Of a stretch of 64,000 nucleotides of DNA, positions 46,454-54,948 are shown piece after piece. This DNA comes from Burkholderiales bacterium (GTDB lineage: Bacteria; Pseudomonadota; Gammaproteobacteria; Burkholderiales; UBA6910). Made by a program: the position numbers and the translations under genes. How positions within the stretch are numbered: the stretch's first letter is position 1; each line of letters begins with the position of its first letter. The notes beneath the pieces were generated by a model, which saw only the letters and a program-made list of their open reading frames with translations, did no database searches and was not told where the DNA came from. The DNA is taken from assembly GCA_026005015.1 (NCBI GenBank), contig BPKG01000001.1, positions 439,501-503,500 on the forward strand. Reading direction: 5' to 3'.

Positions 46454-47821
46454 TCAGCCCGACAAGAGTCGATTGAGGTCATTGTATAAAGCAAAAGCCA
46501 TGAGGACGAACAGCAGCGCCACGCCGACCTGCTGCCCGAGCTCCATGGCCTTTTCAGAAACGGGACGGCCCTTGAAAATCTCGACGATATAATACATTAA
46601 GTGCCCGCCATCGAGCACGGGAATCGGCAGCAGGTTGAGCACGCCCAGGCTCACGCTCACCAGCGCGATGAAGCTCACGTAGGGTATCCAGCCGAGCTGG
46701 GCGGACTGGCCCGCGTAATCGGCGATGGTGATGGGGCCGCTCACGTTGCGCCACGAAACCTCGCCAAGGAGCATGCGCCAGAGCATGCGCAGCGTGAGGG
46801 CCGTCGTGTCCCAGGTCTTGGCCGCCGCCCGGCCCATCGCCTCCAGCGGCCCATAGCGCTGGATCACCACTAGGGAACGGGCGGACTCGGACTGGGTGCG
46901 GACCTCGATGCCGATGCGGCCGGTCGTTTCGCCGCCCTTCCCCACCGGCTCGGGAACCACCGTGACCCGCACCCGGGCGTCGCCGCGCAGCAGCTCGAAT
47001 TCCAGGGCGCGGCCGGGGTTGTCCTGGGCCTTCTTCACCACCTGGTCGGCCCGGCGGACCGGCTCCCCATCGATGGCCTCGATCACGTCGCCCTCCCGAA
47101 GCCCCGCCCGTGCCCCGGCCCCGCCGCTCAAGACCCGCCCCACGCTCACGACGCCGCTCGCGCGGTAAGGCACAAGCCCCAGCCGGGCGAGCAGCTCCGC
47201 GTCCAGATCTTCGGCGCCGAGGGCGGAAAGATCCAGGGAGCGCGCCACCCGCTGGCCTTCGGCGGTTTCCACCTCCAGCGCCAGCTTGTCCCGTCCCAGG
47301 GCCCGGTCGAGGAGCCGCAGCCGCACGTCCTGCCAAGTGGCGACCGGCTTGCCGTCGATGGCGACCAGCGTGTCCCCTTCGGCGAGCCCCGCCACGGCTG
47401 CGGCCGTACCCGGCTCCACCGGCCCCAACACGGGCTTCACCCCCGGCACCCCGGTGAGGAACAGCAGCCAGTAGAGGGCGACGGCCAGCAGGAAATTGGC
47501 GAGCGGCCCCGCCAGCACGATGGCGAAACGGCGGTACACCGACTGGCGATTGAACGCCCGGTGGCGCTCTTCGGGCCGCACCTGGCCTTCCCGCTCGTCC
47601 AGCATCTTGACGTAGCCGCCCAGGGGAAAGGCCGAGATCACCCATTCGGTCCGGTCGCGCCCGGCGCGCCAGACGAGGAGCGGCTTTCCGAAGCCCACCG
47701 AGAACCGGAGCACCTTCACGCCGCACCAGCGCGCGACGGCGTAGTGCCCCAACTCGTGGAATACGATCAGGACGCCCAGGGCGAGGAGAAAGGCGACGAG
47801 GGTGAGCAGAAAGTCTGGCAT
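46454..47821 (-). CDS. rseP: Site-2 zinc protease RseP
   Basis: 455 residues. RseP cuts RseA inside the membrane to release sigma-E, and also clears signal peptides. HEXXH is VFHELGHYAVARW with His22, Glu23 and His26. Two PDZ domains follow (VEPGTAAAVAGLAEGDTLVA and GGAGARAGLREGDVIEAIDG), and the third metal ligand is in NLLPIPVLDGGHLMYY. The start ATG at 47821 was chosen over a longer upstream frame. It closes the sigma-E cascade encoded at 10-14 kb. It lies 44 bases downstream of dxr and 6 bases upstream of bamA. Confidence 0.96.
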   Translation of the reverse strand: MPDFLLTLVAFLLALGVLIVFHELGHYAVARWCGVKVLRFSVGFGKPLLVWRAGRDRTEWVISAFPLGGYVKMLDEREGQVRPEERHRAFNRQSVYRRFAIVLAGPLANFLLAVALYWLLFLTGVPGVKPVLGPVEPGTAAAVAGLAEGDTLVAIDGKPVATWQDVRLRLLDRALGRDKLALEVETAEGQRVARSLDLSALGAEDLDAELLARLGLVPYRASGVVSVGRVLSGGAGARAGLREGDVIEAIDGEPVRRADQVVKKAQDNPGRALEFELLRGDARVRVTVVPEPVGKGGETTGRIGIEVRTQSESARSLVVIQRYGPLEAMGRAAAKTWDTTALTLRMLWRMLLGEVSWRNVSGPITIADYAGQSAQLGWIPYVSFIALVSVSLGVLNLLPIPVLDGGHLMYYIVEIFKGRPVSEKAMELGQQVGVALLFVLMAFALYNDLNRLLSG

Positions 47822-47865
47822 ACCGCAACGAGGCCGCGCGTGCGCCCCTGGATCAAAAAAATCGA

Positions 47866-49116
47866 TTATACAAGAGAAACCAGACGATCCCGGGCGGCCT
47901 CCCGCCCCGCGCGGTCGGCGCCCAGCACGTCTTCGAGGCAGCGAATCGCCGCCGGCGGCACCCGATCCAGCGCATAGTTGATCAGGTCCGGGATCGCGGT
48001 AAAGGGAATCCGCCGCTCCAAAAACGCTTCGACCGCCACTTCGTTGGCGGCGTTCAGCACGGCCGGCGCGTTGCCCCCGGCTTCGATGGCGCGGTAGGCG
48101 AGGGCAAGACAGGGGAAGCGTTCCAGGTCCGGCGCCTCGAACTCGAGCCGGCCGAAACCCACCACGTCCACCAGGGGCACGCCCGCGTCGATGCGTTCCG
48201 GATAGCCCAGGGCATAGGCGATGGGGGTGCGCATGTCCGGGTAGCCCAGTTGGGCGATCACCGAGCCGTCCCGGTACTCCACCATGGAATGGATGATGCT
48301 CTGGGGATGGACCACCACCTGCACCCGGTCCACCGCCACGTCGAACAGCCAGCACGCCTCGATCACTTCCAGGCCCTTGTTCATCAAGGTAGCGGAGTCC
48401 ACCGAGATTTTCTTCCCCATGGCCCAGTTGGGATGGGCACACGCCTGCTCCGGCGTGACCGAGGAGAACGCCTGGGCCGGCAGGGTGCGCAACGGCCCGC
48501 CGGAAGCGGTGAGCCAGAGCCGGCGCACGCCGGCGGCGTCGAGATTAGTCCGGCGGGCGCCCGGCAGCGCCTGGAGAATGGCGTTGTGCTCGCTGTCCAC
48601 CGGAAGGAGCGTGGCGCCGTGGAGGCGCACCGCCTCCATGAAGACGCCGCCCGCCATGACCAGGGCCTCCTTGTTGGCGAGCAGCACCGTTTTCCCGGCG
48701 CAGGCGGCCGCCATGGCGGACTTGAGCCCGGCCGCCCCCACAATCCCCGCCACCACCACGTCCGCCTCCGGCGCCCCGGCCACCTGGGCGAACGCCTCTT
48801 CTCCCCAGAGCACTTCCGTGGCGAGGCCCTCGTCCCGCAGCAACCCCGCCAGGCGTTGGGCGTCGCCCGGCTCGCGCAGCACCGCGTAGGCAGGGCGGAA
48901 GGCCCGACACTGATCGAACAGCCGATCCACCCGTTGCTTCGCCGCCAGCGCCAGCACCCGGAACCGCTCGGGGTTACGGGCCACCACGTCCAGGGTATTG
49001 AGCCCGATGCTGCCGGTGGAGCCGAGCACCACCACGCTCCGGGGCGTCCGGTCGAGTCGTTCACCCGGAAAGGAAGGGAGAGGAGTCGGCTGCAGGGGTT
49101 CGCCGATCGGTTCCAT
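47866..49116 (-). CDS. dxr: 1-deoxy-D-xylulose-5-phosphate reductoisomerase
   Basis: 416 residues. Dxr (IspC) converts DXP to methylerythritol phosphate, committing to non-mevalonate isoprenoid synthesis. The NADPH fold is [18 protein letters not shown]. The active-site segments [27 protein letters not shown] and [21 protein letters not shown], with the catalytic metal ligands, are present. The first ~20 residues are an unusual Pro-rich extension before RSVVVLGS, so the real start may be further downstream. It follows cdsA by 5 bases. Confidence 0.95.
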   Translation of the reverse strand: MEPIGEPLQPTPLPSFPGERLDRTPRSVVVLGSTGSIGLNTLDVVARNPERFRVLALAAKQRVDRLFDQCRAFRPAYAVLREPGDAQRLAGLLRDEGLATEVLWGEEAFAQVAGAPEADVVVAGIVGAAGLKSAMAAACAGKTVLLANKEALVMAGGVFMEAVRLHGATLLPVDSEHNAILQALPGARRTNLDAAGVRRLWLTASGGPLRTLPAQAFSSVTPEQACAHPNWAMGKKISVDSATLMNKGLEVIEACWLFDVAVDRVQVVVHPQSIIHSMVEYRDGSVIAQLGYPDMRTPIAYALGYPERIDAGVPLVDVVGFGRLEFEAPDLERFPCLALAYRAIEAGGNAPAVLNAANEVAVEAFLERRIPFTAIPDLINYALDRVPPAAIRCLEDVLGADRAGREAARDRLVSLV

Positions 49117-49121
49117 GGTCC

Positions 49122-49982
49122 TCAAGGGCCGCCGATAGGGCGGGCCAGCCCCGCGAGCAGGCCCGCCACCGGCAACGCCGCTGTCAGGCTGTCGACCCGG
49201 TCCAATACGCCGCCGTGGCCGGGAAGAAGGGTGCCGCTGTCCTTCACGCCCGCGTGCCGTTTGACGGCGGACTCGAACAGATCGCCCAGCACGCTCACCG
49301 CCGCCAGGGCCACCAGTAGCAGTGTAATCCAAAGGCCTTCAGCCCAGAACACGCGCACCGCCCCCGCCGTCTGGACCAGGATGGCGCCCAGGGCCACCGC
49401 GACCAGGGCCCCCATCAATCCCTCCCAGGTCTTGCCGGGGCTGATGACGGGGGCGAGCTTGCGCCGTCCCCAACGCCGCCCCACCAGGTAAGCGGCGCTA
49501 TCGGCTACCCAGACCGCGGCCAGCACCAGCAGCAGCTCGGCTGGGCTCCCCCCCCTCAGGACCACTGCGGCCACGCCCGCCGGCACCAGCACCAGGGCGC
49601 CGGCACCGAGCAGCACGGGGAGAGGAAGCCGCGGCCAGCCCCGGGCGAACCAGGCGGGCACCGCCACCAGCCAGAACAGGGTTGCGGCGGTGAACACCGC
49701 CCAGGGGATCGGTGACCCTGGGCCTGCCCCCGTCCAGCCCAACAGGGCCACCAGGGCACCGATGCCGAGGGCATAGACGAGCCTGGAGACCGCCGCCGCT
49801 CCCGCGAGGGCGCCCCATTCCCATGCGGCCAGGGCGACGGCGCTGGCGATCAGGGCGGTCCAGGCGGGGTACGGGAAGAAAAACAGAGCGGCCAGGAACA
49901 GGCCGAGCAGCCCGGCTGCCGTGAGGACTCGAGACGCAAGGGTCGGGGTCAAAGCGCCGGATGGGGCGGGTCGGCGTCCCAC
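49122..49982 (-). CDS. cdsA: Phosphatidate cytidylyltransferase
   Basis: 286 residues from a GTG start. CdsA makes CDP-diacylglycerol from phosphatidate and CTP. Several membrane segments run through the protein. The cytoplasmic active-site region contains [20 protein letters not shown] then [14 protein letters not shown], and the signature [35 protein letters not shown]. It lies 13 bases downstream of uppS. Confidence 0.93.
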   Translation of the reverse strand: MGRRPAPSGALTPTLASRVLTAAGLLGLFLAALFFFPYPAWTALIASAVALAAWEWGALAGAAAVSRLVYALGIGALVALLGWTGAGPGSPIPWAVFTAATLFWLVAVPAWFARGWPRLPLPVLLGAGALVLVPAGVAAVVLRGGSPAELLLVLAAVWVADSAAYLVGRRWGRRKLAPVISPGKTWEGLMGALVAVALGAILVQTAGAVRVFWAEGLWITLLLVALAAVSVLGDLFESAVKRHAGVKDSGTLLPGHGGVLDRVDSLTAALPVAGLLAGLARPIGGP

Positions 49983-49995
49983 GCCGGGAAGCCTC

Positions 49996-50769
49996 CTAAG
50001 CCGGTTTGCGCCGCTCCAGGGTTTCGGCCAATTGCTCGCTGGTGCGGCCGAAGCGCCGCTCCCGCTGCTGATACCAGAGGATCGCTTCGTGCAGCGCCCG
50101 AGCGTCGAAGTCGGGCCACAGGATGTCGGTGAAGTACAGCTCGGTGTAGGCGAGCTGCCACAGCAGGAAGTTGCTCACCCGCTGCTCCCCCCCGGTGCGG
50201 ATGAACAGATCCGGCTCCGGCGCGTAGCTCATGGCCAGATAGGGCGTGAGGTCGGTTTCCGCGAACCGGGTCGCCAGCTCCGGCCGCGCTTGCAGCATGC
50301 GCTGGACCGCTTGCATGATGTCCCAGCGCCCGCCGTAGTTGACCGCCACGGTGAGGGTGAGCCGCCGGTTGCTCCGGGTGAGGGCCTCCGCCTGCTCGAT
50401 CAGCCGCACCAGCCGCTCCTCCAGCCCCTCCCGGCTGCCCACGACCTTCAGCCGGATGCCGTTCTCGTGCAGTTTCACCACCTCCTGCTCCAGCATGCTG
50501 ACGAAAAGCTGCATGAGGAAGTTGACCTCCTCCTTCGGCCGCCGCCAGTTCTCGCTGCTGAAGGCGAACAGGGTGAGGTACTCGACCCCCAGCTCGCCGC
50601 AGGCGCGCACCGTCGCGCGCACCGCCTCCATTCCCTTGCGGTGGCCGGCCACCCTGGGCAGGAAGCGCCGGCGCGCCCAGCGGCCGTTGCCGTCCATAAT
50701 CACGGCGATGTGCCGGGGGATGGCGCCCACCGGCGGGATGCTCAGCGTGCTGCTCTGGTGCTCGCTCAT
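49996..50769 (-). CDS. uppS: Undecaprenyl diphosphate synthase
   Basis: 257 residues. UppS extends farnesyl diphosphate with eight isopentenyl units to the C55 carrier for peptidoglycan and LPS. The active-site Asp26 is in [15 protein letters not shown]. The basic pocket and [20 protein letters not shown] with [12 protein letters not shown] close the cis-prenyltransferase signature. It sits between frr and cdsA, 38 bases after frr. Confidence 0.96.
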   Translation of the reverse strand: MSEHQSSTLSIPPVGAIPRHIAVIMDGNGRWARRRFLPRVAGHRKGMEAVRATVRACGELGVEYLTLFAFSSENWRRPKEEVNFLMQLFVSMLEQEVVKLHENGIRLKVVGSREGLEERLVRLIEQAEALTRSNRRLTLTVAVNYGGRWDIMQAVQRMLQARPELATRFAETDLTPYLAMSYAPEPDLFIRTGGEQRVSNFLLWQLAYTELYFTDILWPDFDARALHEAILWYQQRERRFGRTSEQLAETLERRKPA

Positions 50770-50807
50770 CGGGCTCCTTTCATGGGTCGCGGGGAAACGG
50801 CCCCGGC

Positions 50808-51365
50808 CTAGACCGCCATCAGGTCAGCTTCCTTCCCTTGCAGGACCTTGTCCACCTCGGCGATATAGCGGTCGGTGAGCTTCTGGATCTCGTCCTGGGC
50901 GCGCCGCTCTTCGTCCTCGGAGATCTTCTTCTCCTTGAGCAGCTCCTTGAGCTGGGCGATGGCGTCGCGGCGTACGTTGCGGATCGCCACCCGGGCGCTC
51001 TCCGCCTCGTGCCGCACCAGTTTGATCAGCTCCCGGCGGCGCTCTTCGGTGAGGGGCGGCATGGGCACCCGCACCGTGTCTCCCACCGTGGCCGGATTGA
51101 GCCCCAGATCCGAGTCCCGGATGGCTTTCTCGATCTTGGGCAGCATGTTCTTTTCCCAGGGGGTGACGCCTATGGTGCGGGCGTCCAGCAGGGTCAGGTT
51201 GGCCACCTGGTTGAGGGGCGTGGGGGCGCCGTAGTAATCCACCGTGATGTGCTCCAGCAGGCCCGTGTGGGCGCGCCCCGTGCGCACCTTGGAGAACTCG
51301 GCCTTCAAGGCCTCCACGCTCTTGTGCATCTTGTGATCTGCGGTCTTTTTCACGTCGGCGATCAT
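50808..51365 (-). CDS. frr: Ribosome recycling factor
   Basis: 185 residues, full length. RRF with EF-G splits post-termination ribosomes. The sequence is [20 protein letters not shown] at the N-terminus, [19 protein letters not shown] at the hinge, [11 protein letters not shown] and C-terminal [20 protein letters not shown]. It starts 35 bases after pyrH in the rpsB-tsf-pyrH-frr order. Confidence 0.97.
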   Translation of the reverse strand: MIADVKKTADHKMHKSVEALKAEFSKVRTGRAHTGLLEHITVDYYGAPTPLNQVANLTLLDARTIGVTPWEKNMLPKIEKAIRDSDLGLNPATVGDTVRVPMPPLTEERRRELIKLVRHEAESARVAIRNVRRDAIAQLKELLKEKKISEDEERRAQDEIQKLTDRYIAEVDKVLQGKEADLMAV

Positions 51366-51400
51366 GGCTCGTTCCTTCTGGCTTGCGGACGAGGCGGGCA

Positions 51401-52129
51401 TCAGCACTCGACCAGGGTTCCTTCGTCCTCGCCCATCACCACGCGCTTCAGCGCCCCCGGCTTGAAAATGCTGAATACCTTGACCGGCAGCTTCTGGTCG
51501 CGGCACAGGGTGAGGGCGGTGGCGTCCATCACCTTGAGGTTGCGGATGATGGCCTCGTCGAAGGTCAAGCGCTGGTAGCGCATGGCGTCGGGGTGGATCA
51601 TCGGGTCCTCGGTGTAGACCCCGTCCACCTTAGTCGCCTTCAGCACCACGTCCACGTTCATTTCCATGCCCCGCAGCGCCGCCGCCGTGTCGGTAGTGAA
51701 GAACGGGTTGCCCGTGCCCGCGGCGAAAATCACCACCTTGCCCTCCTCCAGGTAGCGCATGGCCTTGCCGCGGATGTAGGGCTCCGCCACCTGCTCGATA
51801 TTGAGGGCCGACTGCACCCGGCTCGGCAGACCCACCCGGCGCATGGCGTCTTGCAGCGCCAAGGCGTTCATCACCGTGGCGAGCATGCCGATGTAGTCGG
51901 CGGTGGCCCGATCCATGCCGGCCGCGGCCGGGGCCACCCCGCGGAAGATGTTGCCGCCGCCGATCACCACCGCGATCTGCACCCCCAGCACCGCCACCTC
52001 CTTGATCTCGGAGACGATGCGCTCGATGGTGGCGCGGTTGATGCCGTAGCTGTCTTCCCCCATGAGCGCTTCCCCGCTCAGCTTGAGCAGGATGCGCTTG
52101 TAGACCGGGCGCGACGCGGGGGCGTCCAT
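51401..52129 (-). CDS. pyrH: Uridylate kinase
   Basis: 242 residues. PyrH phosphorylates UMP to UDP in pyrimidine nucleotide synthesis, activated by GTP and inhibited by UTP. It belongs to the amino-acid-kinase fold. [60 protein letters not shown] and [13 protein letters not shown] are the conserved segments. It lies 9 bases downstream of tsf. Confidence 0.97.
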   Translation of the reverse strand: MDAPASRPVYKRILLKLSGEALMGEDSYGINRATIERIVSEIKEVAVLGVQIAVVIGGGNIFRGVAPAAAGMDRATADYIGMLATVMNALALQDAMRRVGLPSRVQSALNIEQVAEPYIRGKAMRYLEEGKVVIFAAGTGNPFFTTDTAAALRGMEMNVDVVLKATKVDGVYTEDPMIHPDAMRYQRLTFDEAIIRNLKVMDATALTLCRDQKLPVKVFSIFKPGALKRVVMGEDEGTLVEC

Positions 52130-52138
52130 CGGCGGGGC

Positions 52139-53023
52139 TCAGCGGGCTTGAGCGGCCTGGGCCATCACCTCAGCGGCGAAGTCAGACTGCTTTTTTTCGA
52201 TGCCCTCCCCCACGACGAAGAGGACGTACCCCGCCACCGAGGCGCCCTTCTCCTTGAGCAGGGCTTCCACCGTGCGCTTGTCATCCTTCACGAACGGCTG
52301 TCCGAGGAGCGTCACTTCCCGGAGGAACTTCTGCACCGCGCCCTCCACCATCTTCTCCACGATGGGGGCGGGCTTGCCCGATTCGGCCGCCTTGGCGGCG
52401 GCGATGTCCCGCTCCTTCTGGATCAGCTCCGCCGGAACCTGCTCGCGGGAGACGGCGATGGGCTTGGACGCAGCGATGTGCATCGCCAGATCCTTGGCCA
52501 GAGCCTCGTCGCCGCCCGCGACGTCCACCAGCACGCCGATCTTGGCCCCGGCGTGGACGTAGGAGGCGAGCCGGCCTTTCGCCACGAGCCGGGCGAAGCG
52601 GCGCACGGAAATGTTCTCCCCGATGCGCCCCACCAGCGCCTTGCGCGCCTCCTCCACCGTGGCCCCGTTCATGGGCAGGCGCAAGAGCGCCTCCACGTCG
52701 GCAGGATTGCTCTGTGCCACCAGGGTCGCAAGCTGATTGGCGAAAGACTGGAAGTCCTGGTTCTTGGCCACGAAATCTGTCTCGCAATTGACTTCGACGA
52801 TGGCCCCGAGCCGGGCGTCGGGATTCAAATGCACGGCGACGATGCCTTCGGCGGCGAGGCGGCCGGCGGCCTTGGTGGCCTTGTTGCCCAGCTTGATGCG
52901 CAGGATCTCTTCCGCTTTGGCCATGTCCCCGCCCGCCTCGGCGAGGGCTTTCTTGCACTCCATCATGGGCGCGTCGGTCTTGTCGCGCAGTTCCTTGACC
53001 ATGCTTGCGGTGATTTCCGCCAT
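52139..53023 (-). CDS. tsf: Elongation factor Ts
   Basis: 294 residues. EF-Ts exchanges GDP for GTP on EF-Tu. The N-terminal UBA-like domain is [20 protein letters not shown] with [12 protein letters not shown]. The core motif [17 protein letters not shown] and a C-terminal dimerisation region ([17 protein letters not shown]) are present. A terminator and a long perfect hairpin separate it from rpsB, and a GGTCAGGAGCG ribosome-binding region precedes the ATG. Confidence 0.97.
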   Translation of the reverse strand: MAEITASMVKELRDKTDAPMMECKKALAEAGGDMAKAEEILRIKLGNKATKAAGRLAAEGIVAVHLNPDARLGAIVEVNCETDFVAKNQDFQSFANQLATLVAQSNPADVEALLRLPMNGATVEEARKALVGRIGENISVRRFARLVAKGRLASYVHAGAKIGVLVDVAGGDEALAKDLAMHIAASKPIAVSREQVPAELIQKERDIAAAKAAESGKPAPIVEKMVEGAVQKFLREVTLLGQPFVKDDKRTVEALLKEKGASVAGYVLFVVGEGIEKKQSDFAAEVMAQAAQAR

Positions 53024-53047
53024 GTTTCGCTCCTGACCTTCCTGGAT

Positions 53048-53072
53048 CGCGGGCGGCCCCAGGCCGCCCGCG
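53048..53072 (-). other. 11-bp perfect hairpin in the tsf leader
   Basis: CGCGGGCGGCC and GGCCGCCCGCG pair perfectly over 11 bases around a 3-base loop. It lies between the rpsB terminator and the tsf start, 24 bases before the ATG. No T-tract follows. It could slow ribosome or polymerase movement and set the rpsB-to-tsf ratio. Confidence 0.5.
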
Positions 53073-53084
53073 GCTGCAGATCTC

Positions 53085-53109
53085 AAAAAAAGGGGGCTTT
53101 CCGCCCCCT
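53085..53109 (-). terminator. Intrinsic terminator/attenuator between rpsB and tsf
   Basis: On the minus strand AGGGGGC, loop GGAAA and GCCCCCT are followed by about seven T residues. It lies 17 bases after rpsB and before tsf, where partial termination is known to make S2 more abundant than EF-Ts in other bacteria. Confidence 0.85.
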
Positions 53110-53126
53110 CTCCGTCTCGTCCTTTG

Positions 53127-53876
53127 TCATTCTTCCTGCGGCGTCGCCTCGGGATTGTCGACTTCGACGAACTCGTCCTCGACCAGCTCCTTGATGATTT
53201 GACTGCGCCCTTCCAAGACGGCGTCGGCAATGCCCCGGGCATAGAGCCGGATCGCCCGGGCCGAGTCGTCGTTACCCGGGATCACGTAGGTGATGCCCTC
53301 CGGCGAGTGGTTGGTGTCCACCACCGCCACCACCGGGATGCCCAGCTTGTTGGCTTCCGACACCGCGATCTTGTGGAATCCCACGTCCACCACGAAGAGG
53401 GCGTCCGGAAGCGCATTCATGTCCTTGATGCCGCCGAGGCTGCGCTCCAGCTTGTCCAGCTCCCGCTTGAGCCGCAGCGCCTCCTTCTTCGGCAGCCGCT
53501 CCATGGAGCCGTCCTCCACCATGGCCTCCAGCTCCCGCAGCCGCTTCACCGACTGCTTCACCGTCTTGAAGTTGGTGAGCATCCCGCCCAGCCAGCGGTA
53601 GTCCACGTAGGGGCTGCCGCAGCGGATCGCCTCTTCGCGGACGATTTCCCGGGCCTGGCGCTTGGTCCCCACGAAGAGGATGGTGCCCTTGTTGGCGGCA
53701 AGCCGTCGCACGTAGGCGGTAGCCTCCAGGTAGAGGGGCAGGGTTTTTTCCAGGTTGATGATGTGGATGCGGTTGCGGTGGCCGAAGATATAGGGTGCCA
53801 TCTTCGGGTTCCAGAAGCGGGTCTGGTGCCCGAAATGGACGCCCGCCTCCAGCATTTGACGCATGGTGATCGACAT
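53127..53876 (-). CDS. rpsB: 30S ribosomal protein S2
   Basis: 249 residues. S2 joins the 30S head near the decoding side and is needed for S1 binding. The N-terminus [20 protein letters not shown], then [20 protein letters not shown], and central [20 protein letters not shown] are invariant in the family. A good sigma-70 promoter lies 120 bases upstream. It is divergent from map. Confidence 0.97.
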   Translation of the reverse strand: MSITMRQMLEAGVHFGHQTRFWNPKMAPYIFGHRNRIHIINLEKTLPLYLEATAYVRRLAANKGTILFVGTKRQAREIVREEAIRCGSPYVDYRWLGGMLTNFKTVKQSVKRLRELEAMVEDGSMERLPKKEALRLKRELDKLERSLGGIKDMNALPDALFVVDVGFHKIAVSEANKLGIPVVAVVDTNHSPEGITYVIPGNDDSARAIRLYARGIADAVLEGRSQIIKELVEDEFVEVDNPEATPQEE

Positions 53877-53996
53877 TTGCGCTCCGTAGGCAAGGGTTGA
53901 GCCTCCACCCGCCCGGTCGACTCGGCCGCGCCGAGCACCCTCGCGGGGCGGGTGTGGGAATTTCGTTCCATAAACAAGATATTGAACGAATTTCGA

Positions 53997-54026
53997 ATTT
54001 TAACATCAAAAATCCGCACGCCTCAA
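53997..54026 (-). promoter_or_regulatory. Sigma-70 promoter for rpsB
   Basis: On the minus strand TTGAGG and TAAAAT are separated by 18 bases, at 54026-54021 and 54002-53997. Transcription would begin about 115 bases before the rpsB start, leaving a leader that could bind S2 for autoregulation. That binding is known in other bacteria but not shown here. Confidence 0.6.
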
Positions 54027-54043
54027 GGCAAAAACGCTTTTCA

Positions 54044-54072
54044 TTGTCACCGCCGAGTCGATCTTCTATCCT
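54044..54072 (+). promoter_or_regulatory. Sigma-70 promoter for map-glnD
   Basis: TTGTCA at 54044-54049 and TATCCT at 54067-54072 are separated by exactly 17 bases, ending 56 bases before the map start codon. Confidence 0.65.
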
Positions 54073-54128
54073 ACTCGCTTGCCAACGGATGAATGGGCCC
54101 TCGTTCGAAGGGCCGAGGATTTCGCTTT

Positions 54129-54944
54129 ATGGACATGCCGGCGCGCAGCGGGGTCGTGATCAAGACCCCGGAGGAAATCGAGGCTATGCGCCTCGCCGGG
54201 CGCCTCGCGGCTGAGGTGCTGGATTTCATCACCCCTTACGTGAAACCGGGCGTGTCCACTGGCGAGCTGGACACTCTGTGCCACGAGTACATGGTCAAGG
54301 TGCAGAAGACCGTCCCCGCGCCACTCAATTACGCCCCGCCGGGCTATCCCCCCTTCCCCAAGTCCATCTGCACCTCCGTCAATCACCAGGTGTGCCACGG
54401 GGTTCCCGGAGACCGCAAGCTGAAAGCCGGCGATATCGTCAACATCGACGTCACGGTGATCAAGGACGGGTTCCACGGCGACACCAGCCGCATGTTCTTC
54501 GTGGGGGAGCCCTCGATCCTAGCCCGGCGGCTGTGCCAGGTCACCTACGAGTGCATGTGGCGCGGCATCCGGGCGGTGGCCCCGGGGCGCCACCTGGGGG
54601 ACATCGGGCACGCGATCCAGGCCCACGCCGAAAGCCACGGCTTCAGCGTTGTGCGGGAGTTCTGCGGCCACGGCATCGGGCGCAAGTTCCACGAGGAACC
54701 CCAGGTGCTGCACTACGGGCGCCCGGGCACCGGGATGAAGCTCGTGCCCGGGATGATCTTCACCATCGAGCCCATGATCAACGCCGGCAAGCCCGGGGTG
54801 CGCCAGCTCGCGGACGGCTGGACCGTGGTCACCAAGGACCACAGCCTTTCCGCCCAGTGGGAGCACACGGTGCTGGTGACCGAGCGGGGCTACGAAGTCC
54901 TGACCCTCTCCCCTGGCGCCCCGCCTGAGCCCCCCCTCGACTGA
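54129..54944 (+). CDS. map: Methionine aminopeptidase, type I
   Basis: 271 residues. Map removes the initiator methionine from new proteins. The metal-binding residues lie in NIDVTVIKDGFHGDTSRMF (two Asp), the His of FCGHGIGRKFHEEP, FTIEPM (Glu) and AQWEHTVLV (Glu). The start chosen gives MDMPARSGVVIKTPEEIEAM; MPARSG six bases on is an alternative. It is divergent from rpsB and four bases upstream of glnD. Confidence 0.95.
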   Translation: MDMPARSGVVIKTPEEIEAMRLAGRLAAEVLDFITPYVKPGVSTGELDTLCHEYMVKVQKTVPAPLNYAPPGYPPFPKSICTSVNHQVCHGVPGDRKLKAGDIVNIDVTVIKDGFHGDTSRMFFVGEPSILARRLCQVTYECMWRGIRAVAPGRHLGDIGHAIQAHAESHGFSVVREFCGHGIGRKFHEEPQVLHYGRPGTGMKLVPGMIFTIEPMINAGKPGVRQLADGWTVVTKDHSLSAQWEHTVLVTERGYEVLTLSPGAPPEPPLD

Positions 54945-54948
54945 GCCC

